Shown: positions 15,828-23,328 of the stretch, one piece after another
How the letters are laid out: each line of letters begins with the position of its first letter
Numbering within the stretch: the first letter of the stretch is position 1
NCBI RefSeq assembly: GCF_017741935.1
Contig: NZ_JAGHMH010000015.1
Location: 95,865 to 159,864 of the forward strand
Direction of reading: 5' to 3'
From: Rhizobium sp. 16-449-1b
GTDB lineage: Bacteria; Pseudomonadota; Alphaproteobacteria; Rhizobiales; Rhizobiaceae
Length of the DNA: 64,000 nt
Translations under genes and position numbers: made by a program
The notes under the pieces: generated by a model
What the model was told of the DNA's origin: nothing
What the model saw: the letters and a program-made list of their open reading frames with translations, nothing else
Databases searched by the model: none

Positions 15828-16262
15828 ATGACCCTCAACGCCTATCTTGTCGAAGTCGAAACCCGCAGCATCCGTATGGTGACGATCGATCCGGCAAACA
15901 GCCTTGCCGACATTCGCCGTCATATCGGATGCAACCTCATCGACATGGTGAGGATCGACCGGAACCATTGCATCATCGTTGACGACAACGGGCTGATGGA
16001 CGAGATCCCATGCTTCACCGAGGTGGCGGATTATGCAAGTCCGCTGGCCGGCAATCTCCTGATCGTCGGTACCGACCAGTTTGGCGAAACCGTTTCACCG
16101 CAGCGGCCCATCGAGGATTTTGCCGCCATCCTGACGATCCGGTTCCCGGTCCTGTCACCGACTTTCGAGGCAATCAGCGGACCGCATGTCTTCGGCAGCC
16201 GCGTCAGCGGTTTTACCGCCACGCTGAAGGCCGCCAATCCGGCCGTCATCGCCACGGTGTGA
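15828..16262 (+). CDS. DUF3846-like protein, 144 aa
   Basis: Starts at ATG 15828 behind AAGGAG. The first half has the pattern ADIRRHIGCNLIDMVRIDRN followed by HCIIVDDNGLMDE, which resembles DUF3846 proteins of phages and plasmids (a short alpha/beta domain of unknown function). The second half (SPLAGNLLIVGTDQFGETVS) fits the same family. It stands alone between two GC-rich gaps. Confidence 0.6.
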   Translation: MTLNAYLVEVETRSIRMVTIDPANSLADIRRHIGCNLIDMVRIDRNHCIIVDDNGLMDEIPCFTEVADYASPLAGNLLIVGTDQFGETVSPQRPIEDFAAILTIRFPVLSPTFEAISGPHVFGSRVSGFTATLKAANPAVIATV

Positions 16263-16487
16263 GGGCGACAGAAGGGGGCGGCAATCCCGTCCCCGCTCAC
16301 CCGATACGACGCGCTAAGGACCCGACGGATGGGTCTGTCATCGCACCTTCGCCGGGTGGTCCGGATCGACCGGCCCGCCCGGCGGCAAGAGGGCCTGGCC
16401 CTCTCACACTCTCCCTCAACACGGACACGGCGCCCCTGGCGCCGTGGGCTCTTCTTCTCTGACTTCCCATTTTGCACCCGCCACTCC

Positions 16488-16602
16488 GGCGTCAAGGACT
16501 GCGCGGTTCCCCCAATTTTCAGGCGCCGCCTTTGGGCGTCGTCAGAAAATCGGCTCCCCCGCTTGCCGCCTCCGGCGGCCGCGTTCCGCGATCCCTGACC
16601 CC
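16488..16602 (+). promoter_or_regulatory. Repeated leader element, family 2, copy B
   Basis: Same ordered blocks as 13574-13688 (GGTTCCCCCAATTTT, AAATCGGCTCCCCC, CCGCGATCCCTGACC). Internal hairpin GCCGCC/GGCGGC replaces CCGGC/GCCGG. It ends 51 bases before the 16654 gene; 16263-16487 holds nothing else that I recognise. Confidence 0.6.
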
Positions 16603-16653
16603 TCGCGGCTATCGTGCGGACTCCTTCCGTCAGAAAACGAAAGGAGACTTCCT

Positions 16654-16977
16654 ATGACACAGCGCAAGATCAAATACATCGATGGTGGAAGCCCGGAATA
16701 CTGGCGGCAGCGCACCGAGGGGTTCCGTCTCATCCGCGAGGCAGAACGGGCACTGATCCGTGTCAAAAACGCGCCGCAATACATTGCCGGCAGCTGGGAC
16801 GAAGACTATGGCGACTATGAGCCGGTCGAAAATCTCGGCCCCTATGACGATATGGATGAGGCAATCCGAGCCATCGAAGCCAATGAGACGGCCGTCGACA
16901 TCCTCGTTGCCCAGCGCCGGACCCATTTCGGCGACTGGCCTGTCGCCGCCGTGATCCGCGAACTGGGGACCGACTGA
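16654..16977 (+). CDS. Hypothetical protein, 107 aa
   Basis: Starts at ATG 16654 behind AAAGGAG and is followed by a strong terminator. The product starts MTQRKIKYIDGGSPEYWRQR and has an acidic, tyrosine-rich centre (SWDEDYGDYEPVENLGPYDD). No domain recognised. Its leader belongs to the repeated family 2. Confidence 0.6.
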   Translation: MTQRKIKYIDGGSPEYWRQRTEGFRLIREAERALIRVKNAPQYIAGSWDEDYGDYEPVENLGPYDDMDEAIRAIEANETAVDILVAQRRTHFGDWPVAAVIRELGTD

Positions 16978-16981
16978 TATG

Positions 16982-17014
16982 AAGACGAGAGGCGGCACGG
17001 TCGCCTCTCGTCTT
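16982..17014 (+). terminator. Rho-independent terminator
   Basis: Perfect 12-bp stem AAGACGAGAGGC / GCCTCTCGTCTT followed by TT. It starts 5 bases after the 16654-16977 stop codon. Confidence 0.85.
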
Positions 17015-17346
17015 TTCCGCGTGGTCCTGACCGCTTGCCGGCATCGAGCCTGCGCGCGGTCTTGAGGGGCGAGACTTGCCGCCTCTCCCCTCAAACTCCC
17101 CTCTCCCTGCGGTGCGGGGCAGGCCCCGCCCGGCCTCCCGGGCCGGTAAACGGACGCTGCCGCGACTTCCCCAAACAATACGGAGAGGAGGATCGTCCTG
17201 CGCTGCGCCCTCATGCTTCGGGCATCCGCTCCAGACGATCCTCCTCTCCTGCGGTGCGTTCGCCGCCCAGTCGTTCGCATGTCATCGATGTCCGCTCCCT
17301 GCGGTCACGGGCATCCCGACTGCTCCCGACGGCGGCTCACTTCAGC

Positions 17347-17600
17347 ATCTCTTACCACCATGTCCGGCCCACGCGCTATTCCTCCTCCGCGGATCACAGG
17401 CGATACACCTGTGATCGCTGTTGCATCGTCTGACGACTCGCAACAGCATTGGCGGGTCGGGCACGTGGGCTGGACATGGTGGTGAGAGATGGCAGGATAG
17501 GCTATTGGTATACCAATAGCCGTTTCGCCCGAGGGGCGATGGTCGCCTGGGCGACCGGGCATCTCCGTGATCTGCAATTTTTGCCAGAGTTGGGCAAAAA
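17347..17600 (+). other. Dense cluster of nested hairpins (structured RNA or origin candidate)
   Basis: A 27-bp inverted repeat joins 17347-17373 to 17464-17490; its two mismatches become G-U pairs in a plus-strand transcript. Nested inside are GATCACAGG/CCTGTGATC (17392-17416) and GCTGTTGC/GCAACAGC (17417-17447). After it come a perfect 22-bp palindrome (17500-17521, arm GGCTATTGGTA), CGCCC/GGGCG (17526-17538), GGTCGCC/GGCGACC (17541-17556) and TTTTTGCC/GGCAAAAA (17578-17600). No convincing gene is present. This could be a structured RNA, an origin of transfer or replication, or a recombination site. Confidence 0.7.
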
Positions 17601-17698
17601 CGACGGGCGCGAGCGATCGATGTACGGCCGGAAGTGAGGAGGGCGGTTCCGCCTGTTTTGAGGGGTTCCCGGAGCCTTCATCCGGCTGAAGATATCCC

Positions 17699-18170
17699 GT
17701 AATTCCGGTGATCGGCGATTGTGCGGTTAAGTGAATAAGCGAATAAGTGGGCGGGTGGTTCAGCGAATCCGCGGCTGAGCGATGGTGTTAATGAGTGCTT
17801 CGCCGAGTGAGTGCATCGGCAAATAAGCGAATGAGTGGCTCGGTGCTTGGCTGAATAGGTACATCGGCAGATCGGCAAAGAAGCGTATCGGCGAAATGAC
17901 ACAATGCATATTCACCGAATAGGTAACGCGGTGAACCGGCGGATGCGCGACCAGGCGAATCCGTGATTGGGCAAGTCGGTGAATGAGCGAATCGGTGTTC
18001 AGGCCAACCGGAGAATCGGTGAATCAGCGAAGACGCGAAGCGGTGAAACGGTGAAGCGGTGAAGCGGTGAAACACCGGTTGGGCGAAGAGGTGAGTCCGC
18101 CAACTGGTTGTTCTGTCATTGTGCAAACCGGCGAATGCTCCAATCGGCAAATAGGTCAATGAGCGAACCG
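17699..18170. repeat. Degenerate 8-bp repeat array in perfect register, about 59 units
   Basis: Cutting the sequence every 8 bases from 17731 gives GTGAATAA, GCGAATAA, GTGGGCGG, GTGGTTCA, GCGAATCC and so on to GCGAACCG (18163-18170). Nearly every unit begins GT or GC, and the consensus is G-Y-G-A-A-T-C-G. Four weaker units precede (from 17699). The best-kept part is 18035-18073 (GCGAAGCG, GTGAAACG, GTGAAGCG twice, GTGAAACA). No indel disturbs the phase over 472 bp. The array lies in the 1.37-kb gene-free stretch 16978-18351, next to the hairpin cluster. Confidence 0.85.
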
Positions 18171-18351
18171 TCGTTTTGATACGACAGGCCCAAACATCCC
18201 CGTGGGCACGATCGACAACAACAGATCACAAAATGGGGCTTGCGACCTTGAACGTAGCCGTTGAGCGCGGAACCAATAACGCGGAAAGCGGGCCTGGCGA
18301 AACGGTTACCTGGAGCGGCCTCTCCACCTCAGCTCTTCTCGGGGATCTGAT

Positions 18352-18756
18352 CTAAGACTCTGCCCGGTCGTAAGTGCTCCGGCGCGCCTTGATGGTGTCC
18401 AGATTGTCGTGGACCCAGAAGTTAAATCCGTCGAGGGCGCGCAAAGCTCCATGGGCGATCTCTGTCAGTTCGTATTCGACACGCGGCGGCACTTCGGGAA
18501 AATAGTGACGTACAACAAATCCGTCGCGCTCGAGATTTCGCAGCGTGAGCGTCAGCATGCGCTGGGTGATCTCACCGACCTCTTTTCTCAATGTCGAAAA
18601 GCGGAGCCGATGATCTTCCGCGACAGAAAGACGCCAAAGAACTGGCAGAGTCCATTTGTCACTCAGCAGGCTGCAGACCCCGTTTGACGGTATGGGTCTG
18701 AAGTGTCTGTCGTTTTCTGATCCGCGCGATGGACCGGCATCGATCTGTATATCCAA
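18352..18756 (-). CDS. HxlR-family transcriptional regulator
   Basis: A 134-residue protein starting at TTG 18754-18756 (AAGGA upstream; no ATG in the N-terminal part). It has the HxlR winged-helix pattern: SLLSDKWTLPVLWRLSVAED, FSTLRKEVGEITQRMLTLTL, RNLERDGFVVRHYFPEVPPR and VEYELTEIAHGAL. Such regulators usually control an adjacent divergent oxidoreductase gene and respond to redox or aldehyde stress. It is divergent from the NmrA-like gene, so the 100-bp gap between them probably holds the shared operator. Confidence 0.85.
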   Translation of the reverse strand: MDIQIDAGPSRGSENDRHFRPIPSNGVCSLLSDKWTLPVLWRLSVAEDHRLRFSTLRKEVGEITQRMLTLTLRNLERDGFVVRHYFPEVPPRVEYELTEIAHGALRALDGFNFWVHDNLDTIKARRSTYDRAES

Positions 18757-18855
18757 GGGTATCGTCCTTGTGCCTGATGCTGAAAAATGTGCCGTCTTCC
18801 GGCAGAATTACATTCGTATATATAGATGGCCCTTGTTTTAACGCGAGGGTTTCAA

Positions 18856-19743
18856 GTGACCAATAGCAAGCACCCCATTCTGGTTTTCGGCGCTACCGGA
18901 AGGCAAGGCGGATCTGTCGCCAAAGCCTTGTTGAAGGCGGGATGGCCTGTTCGCGCACTCGTTCCGGACTCCACCAAAGCTGCATCGCTGCAATTGCGGA
19001 ATTCAGGTGTCGAGCTTGTGCAGGGTTCATTTGAAGAGACCAAAGTAGTCCGCACAGCGATGAAAGACGCTTACGGTGTCTTTAGCGTACTGCCAGCCAG
19101 CCTGGCTGCCGAAGACGAAGTCCGTCATGGTATATCGATTGCGGATATCGCTGCTGAAACCGGCGTCAACCATTTTGTTTATTCCTCAGGCGCCAGCGTG
19201 GGGAATGAACTGACAGGCGTTCCGCGTTTCGACGCCAAGCCTCGTATCGAAGCCCATATTCGACAGCTCGACATGACTACGACCATCATCCGGCCGATGA
19301 TTTTCATGGAAATGCTGGTGCGACCTGGCTTCGGTCTGGATGAGGGCCGGCTGGTGTCCCTGATCCGATCCGACCATTCCATTCAGCTTACCGCCGTGGA
19401 AGACATCGGCAGGTTTGTCGCTGCCGTGCTTGCCGACAAGTCCCGCTTTGGCGGCGCAACACTTAAGATCGCCAGCGACCGCCTGACCGGGCGCGAGCTT
19501 GCGGTCATACTCAGCGAAGCAATTGGTCGTCCGATAGCCTACGAACGGTTTCCGGAAGATGTTCTGGCTGCAAACGCTGATCTCGCCCATATGGCGGAGA
19601 GTCTGGAAGACGGGCCGCTCGCCGAGCAGGTCGATCTGGAACTCATGCGCGAAATCAACCCCGACCTGCTGACTTTCAGGTCCTGGCTTGCGCGCAGTGG
19701 GCGCAGGTCGCTCGATGCAGCTTTGTCGGTATCAGCCTCGTGA
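18856..19743 (+). CDS. NmrA-family NAD(P)-binding protein
   Basis: A 295-residue protein from GTG 18856 (GAGGG upstream; an ATG at 18826 without a site is the alternative). The N-terminus has the nucleotide-binding strand-loop motif ILVFGATGRQGGSVAKALL (G-A-T-G-x-x-G). The centre has FVYSSGASVGNELTG and IIRPMIFMEML, typical of NmrA/atypical short-chain dehydrogenases. Members act as redox sensors or quinone reductases. It is divergent from the HxlR regulator; the pair looks like cargo, not part of the transfer machinery. Confidence 0.85.
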   Translation: MTNSKHPILVFGATGRQGGSVAKALLKAGWPVRALVPDSTKAASLQLRNSGVELVQGSFEETKVVRTAMKDAYGVFSVLPASLAAEDEVRHGISIADIAAETGVNHFVYSSGASVGNELTGVPRFDAKPRIEAHIRQLDMTTTIIRPMIFMEMLVRPGFGLDEGRLVSLIRSDHSIQLTAVEDIGRFVAAVLADKSRFGGATLKIASDRLTGRELAVILSEAIGRPIAYERFPEDVLAANADLAHMAESLEDGPLAEQVDLELMREINPDLLTFRSWLARSGRRSLDAALSVSAS

Positions 19744-19926
19744 AACTGCGCAAGCCTCAAGAATCGCAATCAAGCATCAACGGGGACAGGCTTGTCAGGT
19801 AGCTTGCGACCCTATTGCTGCCATTTTAGGTCGGGTGACCCGTTAGCAACACCGGCCTAGCAGGGCGGCTGTCGATGGGGTCTGCGTTTCCGGTCAATGT
19901 TCCAGTCTTCATCGGCGAAACCGCCC

Positions 19927-20841
19927 TTAGGCTTCGCGGACTTTCTGCGCAAAGCGTTCTACAACGGTGAAGGCCTCCGCGAAACTTGGCCGCGCGCCGT
20001 ATACCATGTCGCCCATGAGCTTTTCGTAGTGCGCAGCGAATTCAGCATGCGTCGCCATTATCTCGAACGTCTTGAGCGTCTCAGCGCGAGGATCTGACTT
20101 GTAGTCCGGATATTTGTCCGCCCGGTCACTTTTTGACTCGGTCACCATGGTATCCAATGCAATCGCAACTGCTGTATCAAGGTCGTACGTACCATCCATG
20201 CGTGAAATGTCATAGACATGACGGACCAGCGTATGGTCTAGCGGCTCGTGCCCGGCAAAAGCAAAACCTGCCCGGCGCCCGAGCGCGACGAACTTGTCGG
20301 CAGCCGTTTCCACCAGACGAACGCATTTAACATCGTTGGCCTCGGCCGGCCGACCGGTGGCTTCTCCGACGAATGAGGTGACCGAACACAACTCCGGGGC
20401 CGTGCAGATCGGAAATGCCGCGATTTCGATCTTGATCTCCGGGCGTAGGACACCCTCGCCCTTGGCGATCGGCTCGTAGGGCAGGTCGTATCGCACATAA
20501 GAGCCGTTCTGGAGTACCCGCACGTGGCCCTCGACCGTGAAGCCGGCGTCTTGCAGACGTTTGCTTACCGCACGTCTCATACGCTTGAGGGACCCGCGCT
20601 CACCTGCATTTTCCCCTACGATGCGCAAGTCTATGTCTTCTGACATGCGTTCGAGCAGACGATATGCCCGGCCGAGCGCCGTCCCGCCACCGAAAGCCAA
20701 CGTCAGTCCGTCGACCTCTACGTCGTGGATCGCCGCGAGGGCACGCACGACGAACCAGTCCTTTTCGACGAGGGCCGTCGAGGGCAGGGCGAAGTAGTCC
20801 TGCACCTCGAGCAGCGTCTGCAGGTCCGGCTTATCGCTCAA
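19927..20841 (-). CDS. abiEii: AbiEii toxin (nucleotidyltransferase)
   Basis: A 304-residue protein starting at TTG 20839-20841 (GGAG upstream), overlapping the antitoxin gene by 11 bases. FGGGTALGRAYRLLERMSED followed by IDLRI is the AbiEii/AbiGii nucleotidyltransferase motif (G-G-T-x-L and D-x-D-L). VEKDWFVVRALAAI and the later KFVALGRRA segment also fit the family. AbiE is a type IV toxin-antitoxin pair: the toxin blocks growth during phage infection, and the antitoxin represses the operon and neutralises its effect. It is the first part of the defence island at 19.9-27.7 kb. Confidence 0.9.
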   Translation of the reverse strand: MSDKPDLQTLLEVQDYFALPSTALVEKDWFVVRALAAIHDVEVDGLTLAFGGGTALGRAYRLLERMSEDIDLRIVGENAGERGSLKRMRRAVSKRLQDAGFTVEGHVRVLQNGSYVRYDLPYEPIAKGEGVLRPEIKIEIAAFPICTAPELCSVTSFVGEATGRPAEANDVKCVRLVETAADKFVALGRRAGFAFAGHEPLDHTLVRHVYDISRMDGTYDLDTAVAIALDTMVTESKSDRADKYPDYKSDPRAETLKTFEIMATHAEFAAHYEKLMGDMVYGARPSFAEAFTVVERFAQKVREA

Positions 20842-21241
20842 CGCGAAGCTCCGTACGGCCGTCGGATAGCCGGCGGCTGAAACGTTTCCCGACCTTGACG
20901 GTAAGATTAACCGGGACCTGGGTGGACTGCCCCCTATTATAGGCCTGGGTGCTGTCACCTTGCTCCCAAGGGACCCCGAGTTTGTTCAGGGCCTGGAGGG
21001 CAGCACCGTGAAACCCGTTTGAACTGGAGACCATAACCCGCCCCGACAGCCGTGACCGTACGGCCCGGGCATAGACACCATAGCCCAGGCGTATGAGTGC
21101 GCCATCCTTTACCAATGCTCTCAGGGCCCGAAGAACCTGATCGTCGCCGCTCAGGTCAGCAAAATCGCGCGGAATGAAGACGTCGGTCTTCTTCGTCCGG
21201 CTAACTCTTGTCCTGATCCGTTGCTTCAATGTCTGATCCAT
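20831..21241 (-). CDS. abiEi: AbiEi antitoxin / repressor
   Basis: A 136-residue protein starting at ATG 21239-21241 behind GGGAAG. It has an N-terminal winged helix (TDVFIPRDFADLSGDDQVLR, ALVKDGALIRLGYGVYARA) and a C-terminal part (FSRRLSDGRTELRVER), the usual AbiEi/DUF6088 arrangement. Two direct copies of a 14-mer just upstream are the likely operator. The stop lies inside the toxin start region. Confidence 0.85.
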   Translation of the reverse strand: MDQTLKQRIRTRVSRTKKTDVFIPRDFADLSGDDQVLRALRALVKDGALIRLGYGVYARAVRSRLSGRVMVSSSNGFHGAALQALNKLGVPWEQGDSTQAYNRGQSTQVPVNLTVKVGKRFSRRLSDGRTELRVER

Positions 21242-21257
21242 GATCGGCTTCCCGTTA

Positions 21258-21295
21258 CAAAAACCCGACACTGAATATATGCAAAAACCCGACAC
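21258..21295 (-). promoter_or_regulatory. Direct-repeat operator of abiE
   Basis: Two exact copies of CAAAAACCCGACAC (21258-21271 and 21282-21295), 24 bases apart centre to centre, with TGAATATAT between. They lie 17-54 bases upstream of abiEi. Confidence 0.65.
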
Positions 21296-21733
21296 ATGGC
21301 AACCTTGTCCCATTACGTGATACTCGCTTCTGGAAAAGATGTGCCGAAGAAAACAAACAGGCAAAAGCCAGGGTACTGGCTTCGGACAAGCTTGTCGGCG
21401 AGCAACGGGACGTCTGCGATTTTCGATGCGCATCCACGGCTGTTGCAGGCTGAACCACCATAGCATCGGTTGCGATACAACACCGTTCAAAGAACAAAAG
21501 TTTCAAGCGGTCACGCTGGCGATTGCTGAACGCTCGAATGATGGGCAAGCGGTCCATTTCCATCACGTCTTGCATCGGGACCACGAGACTGTTGATCCCC
21601 GCGCGAAACTCGACCGGCTCCTGATGGAGGTTGGCCTTGAGATCAGTGCCCGGTCCGAAAATGAGCTAACACTTCTCAAATGCACCATACGCTCAGGCGT
21701 TCGCCATATCCCAGCTGTCCTCGAGGCTCACCC
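21296..21733. other. Stretch with no confident gene
   Basis: Open frames exist on both strands (a plus-strand one over 21339-21776 that runs into the end of the CBASS effector gene, a minus-strand one ending near 21255). Neither has a ribosome-binding site or a recognisable domain. It may hold remnants of a lost gene between abiE and CBASS. Confidence 0.4.
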
Positions 21734-22855
21734 TTACGTTCGTTCCGGAAATCTCGCAGCGCCTTCATCCGTCTGAATCACATGGGCAACATTTACCCCG
21801 GCAACAGGCATCTCGATTCCCCACGGGTATCGCCGTTCCTGGGAACGTTCAAACTGATAGACAGCGACCCTCGGTAGATTTCGCTTGTCATATCGACGAG
21901 CGAGATTGAACACGACACTGTTCTGGGCTGCCAGAACCAGATGGACTTGCTCCACGCCTTTTGCATCGAGCTGTTTCAAGACGCCGAGGAACTGATCGGC
22001 CAGCGCTGACTGCCTCGCCTGAGACCAATGAGATGATTGCAGGTCAGGCAATGTCATCCTGACAATCGGGCAGTTAAACGTCGTTGCGAGATCCTCGGTT
22101 TTCACCATATACGAAGCCGAGATCGCGAGAACGACTTCCCGCTGTGCCCCGACCTGTTCCAAACCGGTAATTTCAAAACGCGATGCATCGTCTTGACCGT
22201 CAAGCAGGCGCCAACGGCTTGCAACCCGATCCCAATCCATGACGACAATATCGCCTTCGTCGTCCAGAAGCAGACCGGTCAAAAAGGTCAATGGGACGGC
22301 CGTCAGGCCGCCATAGACTGTTGTCAGGTCGCTACGTTCGTTGCCCTTCTGCGCCTGATGGACCCAGGTTTTCATTGCGGCAACAGGTGGAAGGAGATCT
22401 TCCGGCTCGACGATCATACCATCCTTGCGCTGCCGCAGATCGAGCATGTAGTCGATACGCGTGCCCGTGATGCTTTCGGGTACGGCGGATTTGAGCGATG
22501 ATCCATCATCATCGCGCAAACCTCTCCCCTCGATGACAAAGACTTTTTTTCGCGCAAGACGCTGTTGCTCCTTCGCATAACGTATCCAGGCCCACACGGC
22601 CGATCCCAGCATAAGGGTGATGCAGACGACCGTGATGATCCAGAGAATACTATCGGGCACAGCACCTGCCGTCCCGAACTCTATCGATCCGGGCTCACCT
22701 CCGATGGTACCGGAATATTTGAAGACCCAGTTTACCCCGTGGATTGCAACCAAGACCGCAACGGCTCCGCGGAAAATCCAGCTTTCAGCATGACGGGCTC
22801 GCACGAACCACGAGACCAAAGATCGAACAACAAAATCTAGTGTATTCCAGTTCAT
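21734..22855 (-). CDS. CBASS effector with two membrane helices and a SAVED domain (Cap14-like)
   Basis: A 373-residue protein starting at ATG 22853-22855 behind GAGGGG. Two membrane segments (residues ~27-45 and 69-92) are followed by a SAVED domain (about 125-373): residues REVVLAISASYMV, the VEQVHLVLAAQNSVVFNLAR helix and AVYQFERSQERRYPWGIEMP are typical. In type II CBASS, SAVED domains bind the cyclic oligonucleotide made by the CD-NTase; membrane-linked versions are thought to damage the inner membrane and stop phage production. It is the last gene of the CBASS operon, coupled closely to cap3. Confidence 0.85.
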   Translation of the reverse strand: MNWNTLDFVVRSLVSWFVRARHAESWIFRGAVAVLVAIHGVNWVFKYSGTIGGEPGSIEFGTAGAVPDSILWIITVVCITLMLGSAVWAWIRYAKEQQRLARKKVFVIEGRGLRDDDGSSLKSAVPESITGTRIDYMLDLRQRKDGMIVEPEDLLPPVAAMKTWVHQAQKGNERSDLTTVYGGLTAVPLTFLTGLLLDDEGDIVVMDWDRVASRWRLLDGQDDASRFEITGLEQVGAQREVVLAISASYMVKTEDLATTFNCPIVRMTLPDLQSSHWSQARQSALADQFLGVLKQLDAKGVEQVHLVLAAQNSVVFNLARRYDKRNLPRVAVYQFERSQERRYPWGIEMPVAGVNVAHVIQTDEGAARFPERT

Positions 22856-22866
22856 CGCGATGCCCC

Positions 22867-23328
22867 TCAATTTGCGCGCAGGTCGATCATTTCAGGCGGG
22901 AGTGCACGCCGGTGCAGGCTCGCTGATGCATTGAAACGGCCCCAGAACCCAAGCTTCACAATCAGGAGCACGGCAAAACCGATATCTCTTTCACCATCAA
23001 CCAGTTCCTGCATGGAGCGCACGTCAGTGAGGCTTGGCCGAACCGAGAAACTTGGATGGGAATGCCATTCGCCCAAGTAGTTGAATGCTTGATAATTGTG
23101 ACCTGTTCGGTCGAAAAACGCATCCAGCGCATGGCGGTGATGATCAGCATCACGCACAAAGTGGGCATTGGCTCCTGACGCTTCGTCCACCGAGAAGTCT
23201 AGAACGGAGAAATGGCCGCTTGCAATCTCCTGTCCCATGAGAATGCCGCCGATTTCACGCAATCCGGCTCGTCTCAACGGTAACTTCATGCGATCACGGA
23301 TCTGCCTGGAGAGTGTGATCCTGATCAC
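22867..23328 (-). CDS. cap3: Cap3, JAB/JAMM deconjugating peptidase
   Basis: A 153-residue protein starting at GTG 23326-23328, overlapping the cap2 stop by 4 bases. The JAMM zinc motif is complete: E25, then H89-S-H91-P and, ten residues on, D102 (EWHSHPSFSVRPSLTD). Cap3 removes Cap2-made conjugates from the CD-NTase and so limits its activation. It lies between cap2 and the effector. Confidence 0.9.
   Translation of the reverse strand: MIRITLSRQIRDRMKLPLRRAGLREIGGILMGQEIASGHFSVLDFSVDEASGANAHFVRDADHHRHALDAFFDRTGHNYQAFNYLGEWHSHPSFSVRPSLTDVRSMQELVDGERDIGFAVLLIVKLGFWGRFNASASLHRRALPPEMIDLRAN

Noticed and set aside
17449..17637. Plus-strand open frame of 62 codons in the hairpin cluster
   Set aside because: It is made of the palindromic stems; no recognisable domain, and structure explains the sequence better.
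17788..18159. Long minus-strand open frame with His/Arg/Phe-rich protein
   Set aside because: It lies wholly in the 8-bp array; the peptide is just the array read in frame (8-residue pseudo-period), with no ribosome-binding site.
17699..18170. CRISPR array
   Set aside because: Units are 8 bp without unique spacers, and no cas genes are present.
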